Positions 49,946-58,655 of a DNA stretch of 64,000 bases are shown here, piece by piece. Both the position numbers and the translations under genes were made by a program. The notes under the pieces are model-generated. The model saw only the letters and a list, made by a program, of their open reading frames with translations, did not search any database and was not told where the DNA came from. Position 1 is the stretch's first letter. Each line of letters opens with the position of its first letter. The DNA is from an uncultured Acidimicrobiales bacterium. Its GTDB lineage: Bacteria; Actinomycetota; Acidimicrobiia; Acidimicrobiales; SZUA-35. The stretch covers positions 1 through 64,000 of the forward strand of contig CALIFY010000001.1 of NCBI GenBank assembly GCA_938021675.1. The letters run 5' to 3'.

Positions 49946-51415
49946 CTAGTTCGGCGTGATCGGAAGCGGACTCAGCTCTTCGATGGCGGGCCCCGACGGG
50001 TACTGGGCCAACGAGGCCATGAACGTGTCCTGAATCGCCAGGATCTGATCGGTCTCGATGACGTCGTCGTTGACGATGTATGCAAAGGAGACAAATTCGT
50101 CATCGTTGCCAGCAACCCCCGACGCCACATAGCCCGTTAGTGCCAAAACCTGGCGAAGAGTCCCCGTCTTCGCCATCACCCGGCCATCGGCCGGCGAATC
50201 AACAAACCGGTTGGCCAACGAGCCCCGGTTGCCGCCGATCGAAAGCGACTGTCCGAGCTCGTCATCTGGACTGCCTGATGTAAGAATCGACGCCAGCGCA
50301 TCGCATGTGACGCGGTTGGTCTCGGCCAGGCCGGATCCGTCGAAGATCTGGACGTCGGTCATCGGAATCCCCTGGTCGATGAGATAATTCGTAACCGCTG
50401 ACGCTCCGGCCGCCGTCGTTCCTTGACCGGTGGTCTCCAGCCCGAGTCGCTTAAGGATGAGTTCGGCGCCGATGTTTGAGCTGAAGCTATTTACGTGAGT
50501 GAGGAGGTCGCGTAGCGGTGGTGAGTCGACTGCCCCAAGCTCTACCACATTGGCTGGCGCCACGGCTGAACCTGCCGGACCGGCGACGGTCACGCCCCGT
50601 TCTGCCAACAGTTCGGCGAACACCGCCGCAGAATGAACTGGTGGATTGTCGGTCTCGGACCGGTTGCGAGATGCTCCCGGGAAGGTCTCCGGCCACTGGG
50701 TAAAGCCTTCGTTGACCGTCATTGCCGACAACGGTCCCGATTGTTTTTGGTCGATGAGCCGCTGATCCCATGGGCCGGTTCGCTCGGTGTCGAGCAATGA
50801 CTCGTCACCGACAACCGATCCGGTGATCGACGTGATGCCGGCCGCGACAACTTCGTCAGCGAGGTCCTCCAGCCGGGTATGAAACCGTCCATCAACGTCT
50901 TCGAACTGCGTGAGCCAGTTCTCGGTGATGAGGAACGGGTCGCCATCACCGATGAGGATGAGGTCGCCGTCGAGCACTCCGTCTTGAGGTGCACCAAGGG
51001 CCACCGCCCGGGTCGTGAACGCGAAATCGGCACCGAGAATGCCGAGGGCAGCGTAGGAGGTGAGAACCTTCTGATTCGAGGCGGGGATCAACCCGCCGGG
51101 GATATCGGTCGGCTGTCCGAGGATTCGATCACCGTTGCGAACGACGACACACGCTTGACCGGGCGAACCGGCGGACACCGTCTCGATCTGCGGTGCTATC
51201 AAGTCGTCGCTGATCGGCGCTCGCAGGGTCCGCGGAACGCGACGGGCCGACAACATCGGCGTGCCTAACGAGGCGTCGTAACTCTCCGGCACCGGCGTGA
51301 CTCGATCGAAGTCCGCTCGACCGGCTGTCTGCCACGCAATGAGAGCAACGATGACAAGCAACGTGGGGGGTAGCCATCGGAGAAAAGGTCTCAGGCGTAG
51401 TACGGAAGCCATCAC
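49946..51415 (-). CDS. dacB: PBP4-type D-alanyl-D-alanine carboxypeptidase/endopeptidase
   Basis: A 489-residue exported penicillin-binding protein of the S13 family. A membrane anchor or signal lies at residues 9-28 (FLRWLPPTLLVIVALIAWQTAG, in pieces). The active-site serine is in ASNQKVLTSYAALG (SxxK), the SxN motif in NSFSSNIGAELILKRLG, and the KTG motif in MAKTGTLRQV, in the normal order and with the long insert between SxxK and SxN typical of PBP4. It trims and cuts peptide stems of peptidoglycan. The GTG at 51415 or ATG at 51412 follow TAGTTT by five or eight bases. Confidence 0.9.
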   Translation of the reverse strand: MMASVLRLRPFLRWLPPTLLVIVALIAWQTAGRADFDRVTPVPESYDASLGTPMLSARRVPRTLRAPISDDLIAPQIETVSAGSPGQACVVVRNGDRILGQPTDIPGGLIPASNQKVLTSYAALGILGADFAFTTRAVALGAPQDGVLDGDLILIGDGDPFLITENWLTQFEDVDGRFHTRLEDLADEVVAAGITSITGSVVGDESLLDTERTGPWDQRLIDQKQSGPLSAMTVNEGFTQWPETFPGASRNRSETDNPPVHSAAVFAELLAERGVTVAGPAGSAVAPANVVELGAVDSPPLRDLLTHVNSFSSNIGAELILKRLGLETTGQGTTAAGASAVTNYLIDQGIPMTDVQIFDGSGLAETNRVTCDALASILTSGSPDDELGQSLSIGGNRGSLANRFVDSPADGRVMAKTGTLRQVLALTGYVASGVAGNDDEFVSFAYIVNDDVIETDQILAIQDTFMASLAQYPSGPAIEELSPLPITPN

Positions 51416-51470
51416 CGATCAAACTAGCTGGAACACACCGATTCGGGGCCAGGGTCGTTCGAATGCCCCA

Positions 51471-52115
51471 TCAACGGGCGCTGTCAACGGGCCCATTCGG
51501 AGGTTCCAGTGCAGACCGCACAAAGGCCCGAATATGCTCGAATCTCGCTTCCAGCGCCTCGGGCGAGAACGGGTCGCGGTTGAGTAACCCGTTCAACATC
51601 CAGTGATCAGAGAAATAGCTAAGCAGTGCGCCATACCCGGTCACGACGAGATGCTCGGGATCGTGACGGCGAAAGTTTCCTGCGTCCATTTCGCGCTCGA
51701 AGAACGCTACGGCCCGAAGAAAGTACGGCCGAAGCGCAGCTCCGAGATCGAACCCGAGATGACCCTTTTCGGTCAGCGCTTCTCGGCGAACGATGGTGAC
51801 AAGTTCGGGGTTGGCTCGGAAGAATTCGAAACTGACTTCGAGGATGTCTTCGACAAGTTCCCACCCACCGAGCGTCGGCAGCCGGGCCTGAGTGATCCGA
51901 AGATCCCAGTCTTCTAGCGCGTCGAGTAAGACCTGCTGATAGATGGCCTCCTTCGACGCGAAGTAGTGGAGCAAGCTCGGCCTGCGAATTCCAACACCAG
52001 CAGCGATGTCGTTAAGGGACGTACCTTCGTAACCCTGGTTGGCGAAGCAACGGCGCGCCTCGTGGAGTATCAAATCTCTCGTCGATGGGTCGGGCACGTC
52101 ACAGAACATACTCAT
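51471..52115 (-). CDS. TetR-family transcriptional regulator
   Basis: A 214-residue regulator. The helix-turn-helix (DLILHEARRCFANQGYEGTSLNDIAAGVGIRRPSLLHYFASKEAIYQQVL, in pieces, about 13-62) is a clear TetR N-terminus. The C-terminal part has FEFFRANPELVTIVRREALTEKG and is helical. It is divergent from the 137-residue gene at 52307, and the 191 bp between them hold the likely operator, though I see no strong palindrome. The ligand and target are unknown; the closest candidate is the neighbour itself. Confidence 0.9.
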   Translation of the reverse strand: MSMFCDVPDPSTRDLILHEARRCFANQGYEGTSLNDIAAGVGIRRPSLLHYFASKEAIYQQVLLDALEDWDLRITQARLPTLGGWELVEDILEVSFEFFRANPELVTIVRREALTEKGHLGFDLGAALRPYFLRAVAFFEREMDAGNFRRHDPEHLVVTGYGALLSYFSDHWMLNGLLNRDPFSPEALEARFEHIRAFVRSALEPPNGPVDSAR

Positions 52116-52306
52116 TCATTCCGTGGTCTCCAGGTGTTGGTAGCAAGTTGTCTCTTTACCTGGTTGTGGCATGGTGTTCTCGCTCTACGACTTCCTGACC
52201 GACGAGACCTCGGCGTGACTCGATACGGTTTGTACTCGAATCGGTTGGTCTGCCGTGAGTCTTCTTCCGAAACGTCGCCACGGCTCGTAGAAAGGCTGGA
52301 TGAGTC

Positions 52307-52720
52307 ATGGAGATCATTGCTGCGTTGTTCCTGGATGACATTGAGGCTCGTCAGGTGCCGGGTCCGTCGACCAGGCTCGACCTCTCTGGCGTTCAGTTCT
52401 CGGCGCCGGCACCCGCACCGGTTCCGGTAACGGTCGCCCCCCACCTCGTCGTCCTCGTATGGAACCCACCAGATGGCAACGACACCGGGGCCCTCGAAGT
52501 CGTATTCACCTCCGACGATGCCACCGAGGCGCCGTCAACAATGGAAGAGCCGATGGCTCGCAACGTACAACTGATGCAGATCGAACCCGGTAAGTTCAAC
52601 TACCGACTGGTTCGCGCCGAGCTCGCCTTCGAAAAGTACGGCACGGTACTCGCCCGGTGTCGAATCGATGGAGGACCGGAGTCTCTGGTGCCTTACACCC
52701 TCCTCCCCCCTGTCGAATAG
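52307..52720 (+). CDS. Conserved hypothetical protein, DUF6941-like
   Basis: A 137-residue soluble protein, mostly beta-strand. The centre is FSAPAPAPVPVTVAPHLVVLVWNPPDG (in pieces), then LEVVFTSDDA, RNVQLMQIEPGKFNYRLVRAELAFEKYGTVLARCRIDGG (in pieces). The Ala/Pro run followed by VVLVWNPPD and the final beta-hairpin resemble small actinobacterial proteins of the DUF6941 kind, judged from memory. It has AAAGG upstream of the ATG. It is divergent from TetR and 75 bp upstream of the FIST gene. Confidence 0.6.
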   Translation: MEIIAALFLDDIEARQVPGPSTRLDLSGVQFSAPAPAPVPVTVAPHLVVLVWNPPDGNDTGALEVVFTSDDATEAPSTMEEPMARNVQLMQIEPGKFNYRLVRAELAFEKYGTVLARCRIDGGPESLVPYTLLPPVE

Positions 52721-52795
52721 CTACCGATTCGATCGTCGGCCGAACTCCGATGCGCTGGTGATGTCTGAACCATCTCGCGTTGTCGCTGTGAAGCG

Positions 52796-53938
52796 ATGAC
52801 GGAGACCACCCGCTGCGCGGCAGCTCTGTCTACCCACCTCGATCCGGCGGTTGCAACCGGCGAAGCGGTCGGATCGATCGGGGATCAGCTTGGGAACACC
52901 CCGGAGATAGTTGTCGTGCTCGTCTCCGGCGCCCATCGTGCCAGGACCGATGACATCTTCTCCACCATCCGGTCGCTGTTGTCTCCGGGACTGCTCATCG
53001 GGTCGACGGCCACCGGAGTTCTCGGCGGTTCACAAGAGGTGGAAACCGGGCCTGGACTCTCGGTCTGGGCCGCTACCGGTCCGGGGGTGGCCAGGGCACA
53101 ACCGTTCCGAATCGAGGCCGACCCGATAGATGCGACGAGAACGATCGGCTTTCCCCAAGCGGTTGAGCCGGGGAGCCTCGCGGTGGTTCTGGCCGATCCG
53201 TTCACCACGCCGATCGACGGGCTGATCACTCAGCTCGACCATGCCGATGCCGACGTCTCGCTTGTGGGTGGGCTGGCCTCGGCGGCGAGAGCGCCCGGTG
53301 GTACTACGATGCTGCTCGACAACCGGTCATTCGATTCCGCCGGTGTCGGGTTCGTTCTGCCGCCCGGGGTTGCCCGTCCCGTCGTCAGCCAGGGTTGCCG
53401 TCCCGTCGGCTCTCCGTGGGTGGTGACAGAGGCGAACGGAAATCTGATTACCGAGTTGGCCAGTCGACCGGCGATCGAACGTCTGAACGAGCTCCTCGAA
53501 TCGTTTGACGCTCAGGATCGGATCGTCGCATCTCGAGGGCTCAATATCGGGATAGTGGCCGAAGATCGTAACGACCATTTCGGCCAAGGTGACTTCCTTA
53601 TCCGGACCGTGTTGGGCATCGACAAGCGTTCAGCTGCCATCGCGATCGGCGACCACATCGAGGTCGGACAAGTTGTCCAATTCCAGCTCCGTGATGGGGA
53701 GTCGGCCCACGCCGATCTAGAGAGAACCCTCGAAGGCGTCACGGGCGGCGGTGCCATCGTCTTCACCTGCAACGGGCGTGGGGCACAGATGTTCGGTGAA
53801 GCGAACCATGACGCGACGATAATTCACGGTGAGGTAGCAGGCGCCGTCGGCGGCATGTTCTGTGCCGGTGAGATCGGTCCGATCGCCGGACGCAATGCAA
53901 TCCATAACTACACGGCGACGCTGGCGGTGTTCGAGTAG
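52796..53938 (+). CDS. FIST-domain signal-sensing protein
   Basis: A 380-residue protein with the FIST_N and FIST_C domains. The N-terminal half has VVVLVSGAHRARTDDIFSTIRSLLSPGLLIGSTATGVLGG (in pieces, about 39-78) and LVGGLASAARAPGGTTMLLDNRSFDSAGVGFVLP (in pieces, about 160-193). The C-terminal half has FLIRTVLGIDKRSAAIAIGDHIEVGQVVQFQLRD (in pieces) and ends with VAGAVGGMFCAGEIGPIAGRNAIHNYTATLAVF (in pieces), where GFxxxGEIGP-like is diagnostic. FIST domains are thought to sense amino acids or other small ligands in signalling proteins. No output domain is fused here. Confidence 0.9.
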   Translation: MTETTRCAAALSTHLDPAVATGEAVGSIGDQLGNTPEIVVVLVSGAHRARTDDIFSTIRSLLSPGLLIGSTATGVLGGSQEVETGPGLSVWAATGPGVARAQPFRIEADPIDATRTIGFPQAVEPGSLAVVLADPFTTPIDGLITQLDHADADVSLVGGLASAARAPGGTTMLLDNRSFDSAGVGFVLPPGVARPVVSQGCRPVGSPWVVTEANGNLITELASRPAIERLNELLESFDAQDRIVASRGLNIGIVAEDRNDHFGQGDFLIRTVLGIDKRSAAIAIGDHIEVGQVVQFQLRDGESAHADLERTLEGVTGGGAIVFTCNGRGAQMFGEANHDATIIHGEVAGAVGGMFCAGEIGPIAGRNAIHNYTATLAVFE

Positions 53939-54035
53939 CGCGTGGCCCTCGGCGAACCCGTGTCGGCCGGTCTCGGCCAATGGCAGGGCTCAGCATGTTC
54001 ATCATCTGAGCGGCGGACGGCCCGAACCTGCCCGG

Positions 54036-54041
54036 TACGGT
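54036..54041 (+). promoter_or_regulatory. -10 box of a leaderless start (transketolase)
   Basis: TACGGT is followed by six bases (AGGTTT) and the ATG at 54048. No ribosome binding site is present. The box fixes the start in a frame that is open further upstream. Confidence 0.5.
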
Positions 54042-54047
54042 AGGTTT

Positions 54048-56024
54048 ATGAGCCAAGAGCCATCGTCGCCTGCCGCCTCCGCTACCGAGCTGACCGGTAT
54101 TCACACAGTTCGAGCTCTCGCTCTCGATGCGCCCCGGGCCGCGAACTCCGGCCACCAGGGAACGGCGATGGCGTTGGCTCCGCTGGCGCATGTGTTGTTC
54201 ACCCGGGTCATGACCTACGACGCTGCCGAGCCTGGTTGGCCGGACCGCGATCGCTTCATCCTGTCGGCTGGCCACGCTTCGATCCTGCAGTACTCCATGC
54301 TCTATCTCACCGGTCACGGCCTCACGTTGGATGACCTTCGCCAATTCCGCCAGTGGGGCTCGGCTACCCCTGGCCACCCCGAAGCGGGCCATACCGCAGG
54401 AGTCGAGGTTACTACTGGCCCGCTCGGTCAAGGGTTTGCCAATGCGGTGGGGATGGCGCTGGCCGAGCGGTACCTACGTTCGGTGTACGGCGAAGAGTTA
54501 TGTAATCACTTCACCTACGTCATTGCCGGCGACGGTGATCTGTCCGAGGGCGTCAGCCATGAGGCCGCATCGTTGGCCGGCCACCTTGGACTCGGAAAGC
54601 TGATCGCGGTCTACGACGACAACCACATATCCATCGATGGACCGACCGATCTGGCGCTGTCCGACAACGCCCCCGAACGGTTTTCTGCCTATGGCTGGGA
54701 TGTACTCGAGCTCGGACGGGCATCGGAAGATCTCGATGCCCTAACCGACGCCTTTACCGAGGCCAAGGCGACCACCGACCGCCCGTCCCTCATCGTGTTG
54801 CGGACCGAGATCGGATTCCCCTCCCCCACGCTTACCGGTCATCACAGCGCCCACGGTTTGGCTTTCGGGGACGACGAGATCGCAGCCACAAAGACGGTGA
54901 TGAATCTTCCCGCCAATGAAAGCTTTCACGTACCGGACGACGTCCTGTCGATGTACCGTACCGCCGGGTCTCGCGGCGCAGAGGCTCGGGCCGCCTGGAA
55001 CGATCGACTGGCGGCATCACCATCGGCCGACTCGTGGCGCCAGGCATTGCGCCAACAGTTGACCTTCGATGACGCCGAGGTCGCCGCTCGGTTCGAGGTT
55101 GGCGCATCGGTGGCTACCAGGAAAGCGTCGCAGGCCTGTGTGTCGGCATTGGCCGACGCCAACCCCAACCTGATCGGCGGGTCGGCGGACCTTACCGGCA
55201 ACACCGGGACAGAAATTGACGATGTGCGCCAGTCCGCAGAACAGGGCACGGGGCGACAGATATATTTTGGCATTCGGGAACACGGCATGGCGGCTGCCCT
55301 GGTCGGCGCGGCGAACCACGGCGGTGTCGTACCCATCGGAGGAACGTTCCTGGTCTTTGCCGACTACATGCGGCCATCGGTGCGGTTGGCGGCGATGTCG
55401 GGAGCCCGTTGTGTGTTCGTGTGGACCCACGACTCGGTGGGCGTCGGTGAAGACGGTCCAACTCATCAACCGATAGAGCAGGTGATGAGCCTTCGGGCCA
55501 TCCCTGGTCTTCGGGTGATTCGTCCCGCCGACGCGGTGGAAACCGTCGGAGCCTGGCGCTACATAGCCGAGACCGATGGCGCGGTCGGGCTCGTGTTGAG
55601 TCGGCAAGGTCTTCCGGTTCTCGCCGGCAGCCGTGTCGATGGGGTTGGCGATGGAGCATATGCCGTCGTAGACGTTGAAAATCCTGAGCTGATCCTCATC
55701 GGTACCGGCAGCGAGGTATCGGTTTGTGTGGACGCCGCGAAGCGTCTCGCCACCGATGGCACTGCGGTGCGGGTCATCTCGATGCCATGCTGGGAAACCT
55801 TCGAGGAGCGGCCCCAGCACGAGCGGGACGCATTGCTCGATCCTGCCGTTCCCCGTATCTCACTGGAAGCGGGGGTTACCCTGGGCTGGGACCGATACGC
55901 CGATGTGACCATCGGAATCGACCGATTTGGGGCATCTGCTCCGGGGGGCACGGTGCTGGACAAACTCGGAGTCAATGTCGAGAACGTCTGCGGGGCAGCC
56001 AAGAATCTGCTTGCCGATCGATGA
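54048..56024 (+). CDS. tkt: Transketolase
   Basis: A 658-residue thiamine-diphosphate enzyme of the non-oxidative pentose phosphate pathway. Conserved parts are RALALDAPRAANSGHQGTAMALAPLAHVLF (in pieces, about 22-51), DRDRFILSAGHASILQYSMLYLTG (about 66-89), GHPEAGHTAGVEVTTGPLGQGFANAVGMA (about 108-136), the diphosphate-binding GDGDLSEGVSHEAASLAGHLGLGKLIAVYDDN (in pieces, about 162-193) and THDSVGVGEDGPTHQPIEQ (about 462-480). It swaps two-carbon units between sugar phosphates. The length matches the family (about 660). Transaldolase follows 37 bp downstream, forming a pathway operon. Confidence 0.95.
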   Translation: MSQEPSSPAASATELTGIHTVRALALDAPRAANSGHQGTAMALAPLAHVLFTRVMTYDAAEPGWPDRDRFILSAGHASILQYSMLYLTGHGLTLDDLRQFRQWGSATPGHPEAGHTAGVEVTTGPLGQGFANAVGMALAERYLRSVYGEELCNHFTYVIAGDGDLSEGVSHEAASLAGHLGLGKLIAVYDDNHISIDGPTDLALSDNAPERFSAYGWDVLELGRASEDLDALTDAFTEAKATTDRPSLIVLRTEIGFPSPTLTGHHSAHGLAFGDDEIAATKTVMNLPANESFHVPDDVLSMYRTAGSRGAEARAAWNDRLAASPSADSWRQALRQQLTFDDAEVAARFEVGASVATRKASQACVSALADANPNLIGGSADLTGNTGTEIDDVRQSAEQGTGRQIYFGIREHGMAAALVGAANHGGVVPIGGTFLVFADYMRPSVRLAAMSGARCVFVWTHDSVGVGEDGPTHQPIEQVMSLRAIPGLRVIRPADAVETVGAWRYIAETDGAVGLVLSRQGLPVLAGSRVDGVGDGAYAVVDVENPELILIGTGSEVSVCVDAAKRLATDGTAVRVISMPCWETFEERPQHERDALLDPAVPRISLEAGVTLGWDRYADVTIGIDRFGASAPGGTVLDKLGVNVENVCGAAKNLLADR

Positions 56025-56061
56025 CCTCTTCCCTTTCCGCCAATCTTCAAAGGAGCGATTG

Positions 56062-57171
56062 ATGGGCCGCCTACACGACCTGCACGATGACCACGGGCAG
56101 AGCCCCTGGCTCGACAATCTTCGACGGGGTTGGATTGCCTCCGGCGAACTTCAGGCTTGGCTCGACCGCGGTGTGCGTGGTCTGACGTCGAACCCTTCGA
56201 TCTTCGCTAAGGCGATGATCGAGACCGATGATTACGATGATGAGTTCGGCCGCTTGATCGCCGATGGGACGTCTATCGAGGACGCGTACTGGGAGCTGGT
56301 GGTTGGCGACATCAACCAGGCGCTCGAGTTACTCAGCCCAGTCCACGCATCATCGAGCGGCGAGGATGGGTACGTCTCGGTGGAGGTTTCGCCCACTCTG
56401 GCCCACGACGAGCCAGGCACGGTCGCCGCGGCCCGGGTGCTCGACGATCGAATCGAAGCGCCGAACCTTTATATTAAGGTGCCGGCGACGGCCGAGGGCG
56501 TACCGGCTATCGAGACGCTCACCGGTGAGCAACGCTCGATAAATGTCACCCTCATCTTCGGCCTCGAACGATACGCCGAAGTGATGGAAGCCTACCTTTC
56601 GGGTCTTGAGGCGGTCGTCGCTTCCGGCGGCACCGATCTTTCGTCGATCTCATCGGTTGCATCGTTTTTTATCAGCCGGGTCGACGTCGAAGTCGATCGT
56701 CGGCTCGATGAAATCGGCTCCGATCACGCCCTGGCCCTTCGCGGTAAGGCGGCTATTGCCCAGGCTCAGCTGGCCTACCAGCGGTTCAACGAAACGTTCT
56801 CTGGACCGCGGTGGGAGGCGTTGACGGCTATGGGAGCCAGAGCACAACGACCGTTGTGGGCATCGACCTCCACCAAAAATCCGGCGTACCCCGACACGTT
56901 GTACGTCGACTCGCTCATTGGGCCGAACACCGTCAATACACTGCCCGACGCCACCCTTACCGCCTTCGACAACCACGGTTCGCTAGCTCGCACGATCGAT
57001 GGGGACCCGGGAGCAGCGGCAAAGGTCGTCGAGGAGTTAGCATCTGTGGGTATCGATCTTGAGGAGGTCGCGACCAAGCTAGAGGTCGAGGGCGTCGCCA
57101 GTTTCGCCAAAAGCTTCGAGGAGGTCCTCGCCTCGCTTGAGGCCAGGGCCCGCGACATGACAAAAGAATGA
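56062..57171 (+). CDS. tal: Transaldolase
   Basis: A 369-residue transaldolase of the longer actinobacterial type. LDNLRRGWIASGELQAWLDRGVRGLTSNPSIFAKAM (in pieces, about 16-51) contains the TSNP motif, VSVEVSPTLAHDE is conserved, and IKVPATAEGVPAIE (about 141-154) has the Schiff-base lysine of the KxPAT motif. Later RPLWASTSTKNPAY (about 261-274) and VNTLPDATLTAF complete the fold. It transfers dihydroxyacetone units. AAAGGAG before the ATG at 56062 sets the start. It works with the transketolase encoded just upstream. Confidence 0.95.
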   Translation: MGRLHDLHDDHGQSPWLDNLRRGWIASGELQAWLDRGVRGLTSNPSIFAKAMIETDDYDDEFGRLIADGTSIEDAYWELVVGDINQALELLSPVHASSSGEDGYVSVEVSPTLAHDEPGTVAAARVLDDRIEAPNLYIKVPATAEGVPAIETLTGEQRSINVTLIFGLERYAEVMEAYLSGLEAVVASGGTDLSSISSVASFFISRVDVEVDRRLDEIGSDHALALRGKAAIAQAQLAYQRFNETFSGPRWEALTAMGARAQRPLWASTSTKNPAYPDTLYVDSLIGPNTVNTLPDATLTAFDNHGSLARTIDGDPGAAAKVVEELASVGIDLEEVATKLEVEGVASFAKSFEEVLASLEARARDMTKE

Positions 57172-57252
57172 CGAGGAAACCCGCGTAAGTAGGCGGATCC
57201 GAGGCCTGCCGACATCACAACGGAATATCCAGGTGAAAGGATCGGTTCCTAT

Positions 57253-57265
57253 CACTCAGGGAGTG
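57253..57265 (+). promoter_or_regulatory. Short inverted repeat at the start of egtB
   Basis: CACTC and GAGTG flank AGG, and ATCAC/GTGAT extend the symmetry with a two-base bulge. It overlaps the GTG at 57265, so it could be an operator or a start-region hairpin. Confidence 0.35.
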
Positions 57266-58608
57266 TGATCCTATTGCCAACTGAAATATCCGTATCTTCG
57301 GGTCTGGGCGACCTCGGAGATGTCGATCGGAATTCTGAGTCCACCGCACTATCGCGCGCCGATGCAGGACTGGTCGAACGGTACCTTGACGTCCGCGGCA
57401 CGACCGAACGTCTGGCCGCGCCGCTATCGGCCGAAGACCAGGTGGTCCAGTCGATGGACGATGTAAGCCCAACCAAATGGCATAGGGCGCACGTTACCTG
57501 GTTCTTTGAGACGTTTCTCCTGGCCCCCTACCTCGAACGGTGGGATGCCGACCCGACCCTTGGCTATTTGTACAACTCGTACTACGAGGCCGTCGGTGAT
57601 CGACATCCGCGCCCCAAAAGAGGGCTAGTGACGAGACCATCACTTGAGGAAATCGTCGACTACCGCGCCCGCGTCGATGAGGCGATGGTGGAACTGCTCG
57701 GCGGCTCAGCGATGGAGCAACCCGGTGTTGCCGACCTCGTCGTTCTTGGACTCAACCATGAGCAACAGCATCAGGAACTGCTGCTCATGGACATCAAACA
57801 CGTGCTGTCCTCCTCGATCGTACGCTCGGCCTATCGGGGTCCCGCCGAGACGGACGACCGATCGAACCCGGCGTGGAGCTGGGTCGATTTCGATGGTGGG
57901 ATAGGCAAGATCGGATACGAGGGCAACGGCTTTTCGTTCGACAACGAACGACCTCGCCACGAACTACTTATTCAGCCGTACCGGATGGCCGATCGCCTTG
58001 TTACCGCTGGCGACTGGTCGCTGTTTATAGATGACGGTGGCTACGAAACAGCAGAACTCTGGTTGTCCGACGGCTGGCATCATGTTCAAGCCACCGGCTG
58101 GAACGCACCAGATCATTGGAGGCGAGCCGACGACGGCAGTTGGCTGATCTACACCCTCGACGGTGAACGGCCGGTGTCGCCGGCCGAACCGGTGGTCCAC
58201 GTCTCGTTCTATGAGGCAGATGCCTTCGCCCGATGGGCCGGCGCCCGTTTGCCGAGCGAGGCAGAGTGGGAGAGAGCGGCCACCGGCGAACCCGTCGCCG
58301 GTAATCTGTTGGCCGCCGACAACCTTCATCCCACCGCAGCCGATGAGTACGTCGAAACCTGCTCACTTCGCCAGTTGTATGGCGATGTGTGGGAGTGGAC
58401 CTCAAGCCCGTATATCGCCTTCCCCGGTTTCAGTCCGGCCGCCGGGGCGGTCGGCGAGTACAACGGCAAGTTCATGATCGACCAACAGGTTCTTCGCGGT
58501 GGGAGCGCCATCACCCCCGGGGGGCACGTCAGGCCCTCGTACCGGAACTTCTTTCCGGCTCGGGCACGGTGGCAGTTTGGTGGGCTCCGGCTCGCCTCCG
58601 ACCAATAG
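57265..58608 (+). CDS. egtB: Ergothioneine biosynthesis sulfoxide synthase EgtB
   Basis: A 447-residue non-heme iron enzyme that joins trimethylhistidine (hercynine) to a thiol with oxygen. The N-terminal DinB-like domain has VSPTKWHRAHVTWFFETFLL (about 68-87) with one iron histidine and GLNHEQQHQELLLMDIKH (about 158-175) with the other two (HxxxHxE arrangement). The C-terminal FGE-like domain has HVSFYEADAFARWAGARLPSEAEWERAA (in pieces, about 312-339) and RGGSAITPGGHVRPSYRNFFPARARWQFGGLRLA (in pieces). SPTKWH with WFFETF is typical of the two-gene egtBD type, not the SPLVWDLAHIG of mycobacteria. Starts at GTG 57265 and TTG 57274 are both possible. EgtD follows. Confidence 0.9.
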   Translation: MILLPTEISVSSGLGDLGDVDRNSESTALSRADAGLVERYLDVRGTTERLAAPLSAEDQVVQSMDDVSPTKWHRAHVTWFFETFLLAPYLERWDADPTLGYLYNSYYEAVGDRHPRPKRGLVTRPSLEEIVDYRARVDEAMVELLGGSAMEQPGVADLVVLGLNHEQQHQELLLMDIKHVLSSSIVRSAYRGPAETDDRSNPAWSWVDFDGGIGKIGYEGNGFSFDNERPRHELLIQPYRMADRLVTAGDWSLFIDDGGYETAELWLSDGWHHVQATGWNAPDHWRRADDGSWLIYTLDGERPVSPAEPVVHVSFYEADAFARWAGARLPSEAEWERAATGEPVAGNLLAADNLHPTAADEYVETCSLRQLYGDVWEWTSSPYIAFPGFSPAAGAVGEYNGKFMIDQQVLRGGSAITPGGHVRPSYRNFFPARARWQFGGLRLASDQ

Positions 58609-58655
58609 CCGTCCGCCCGTAACCCTCCGACCGATACCAGAGAACGGAGCGATTC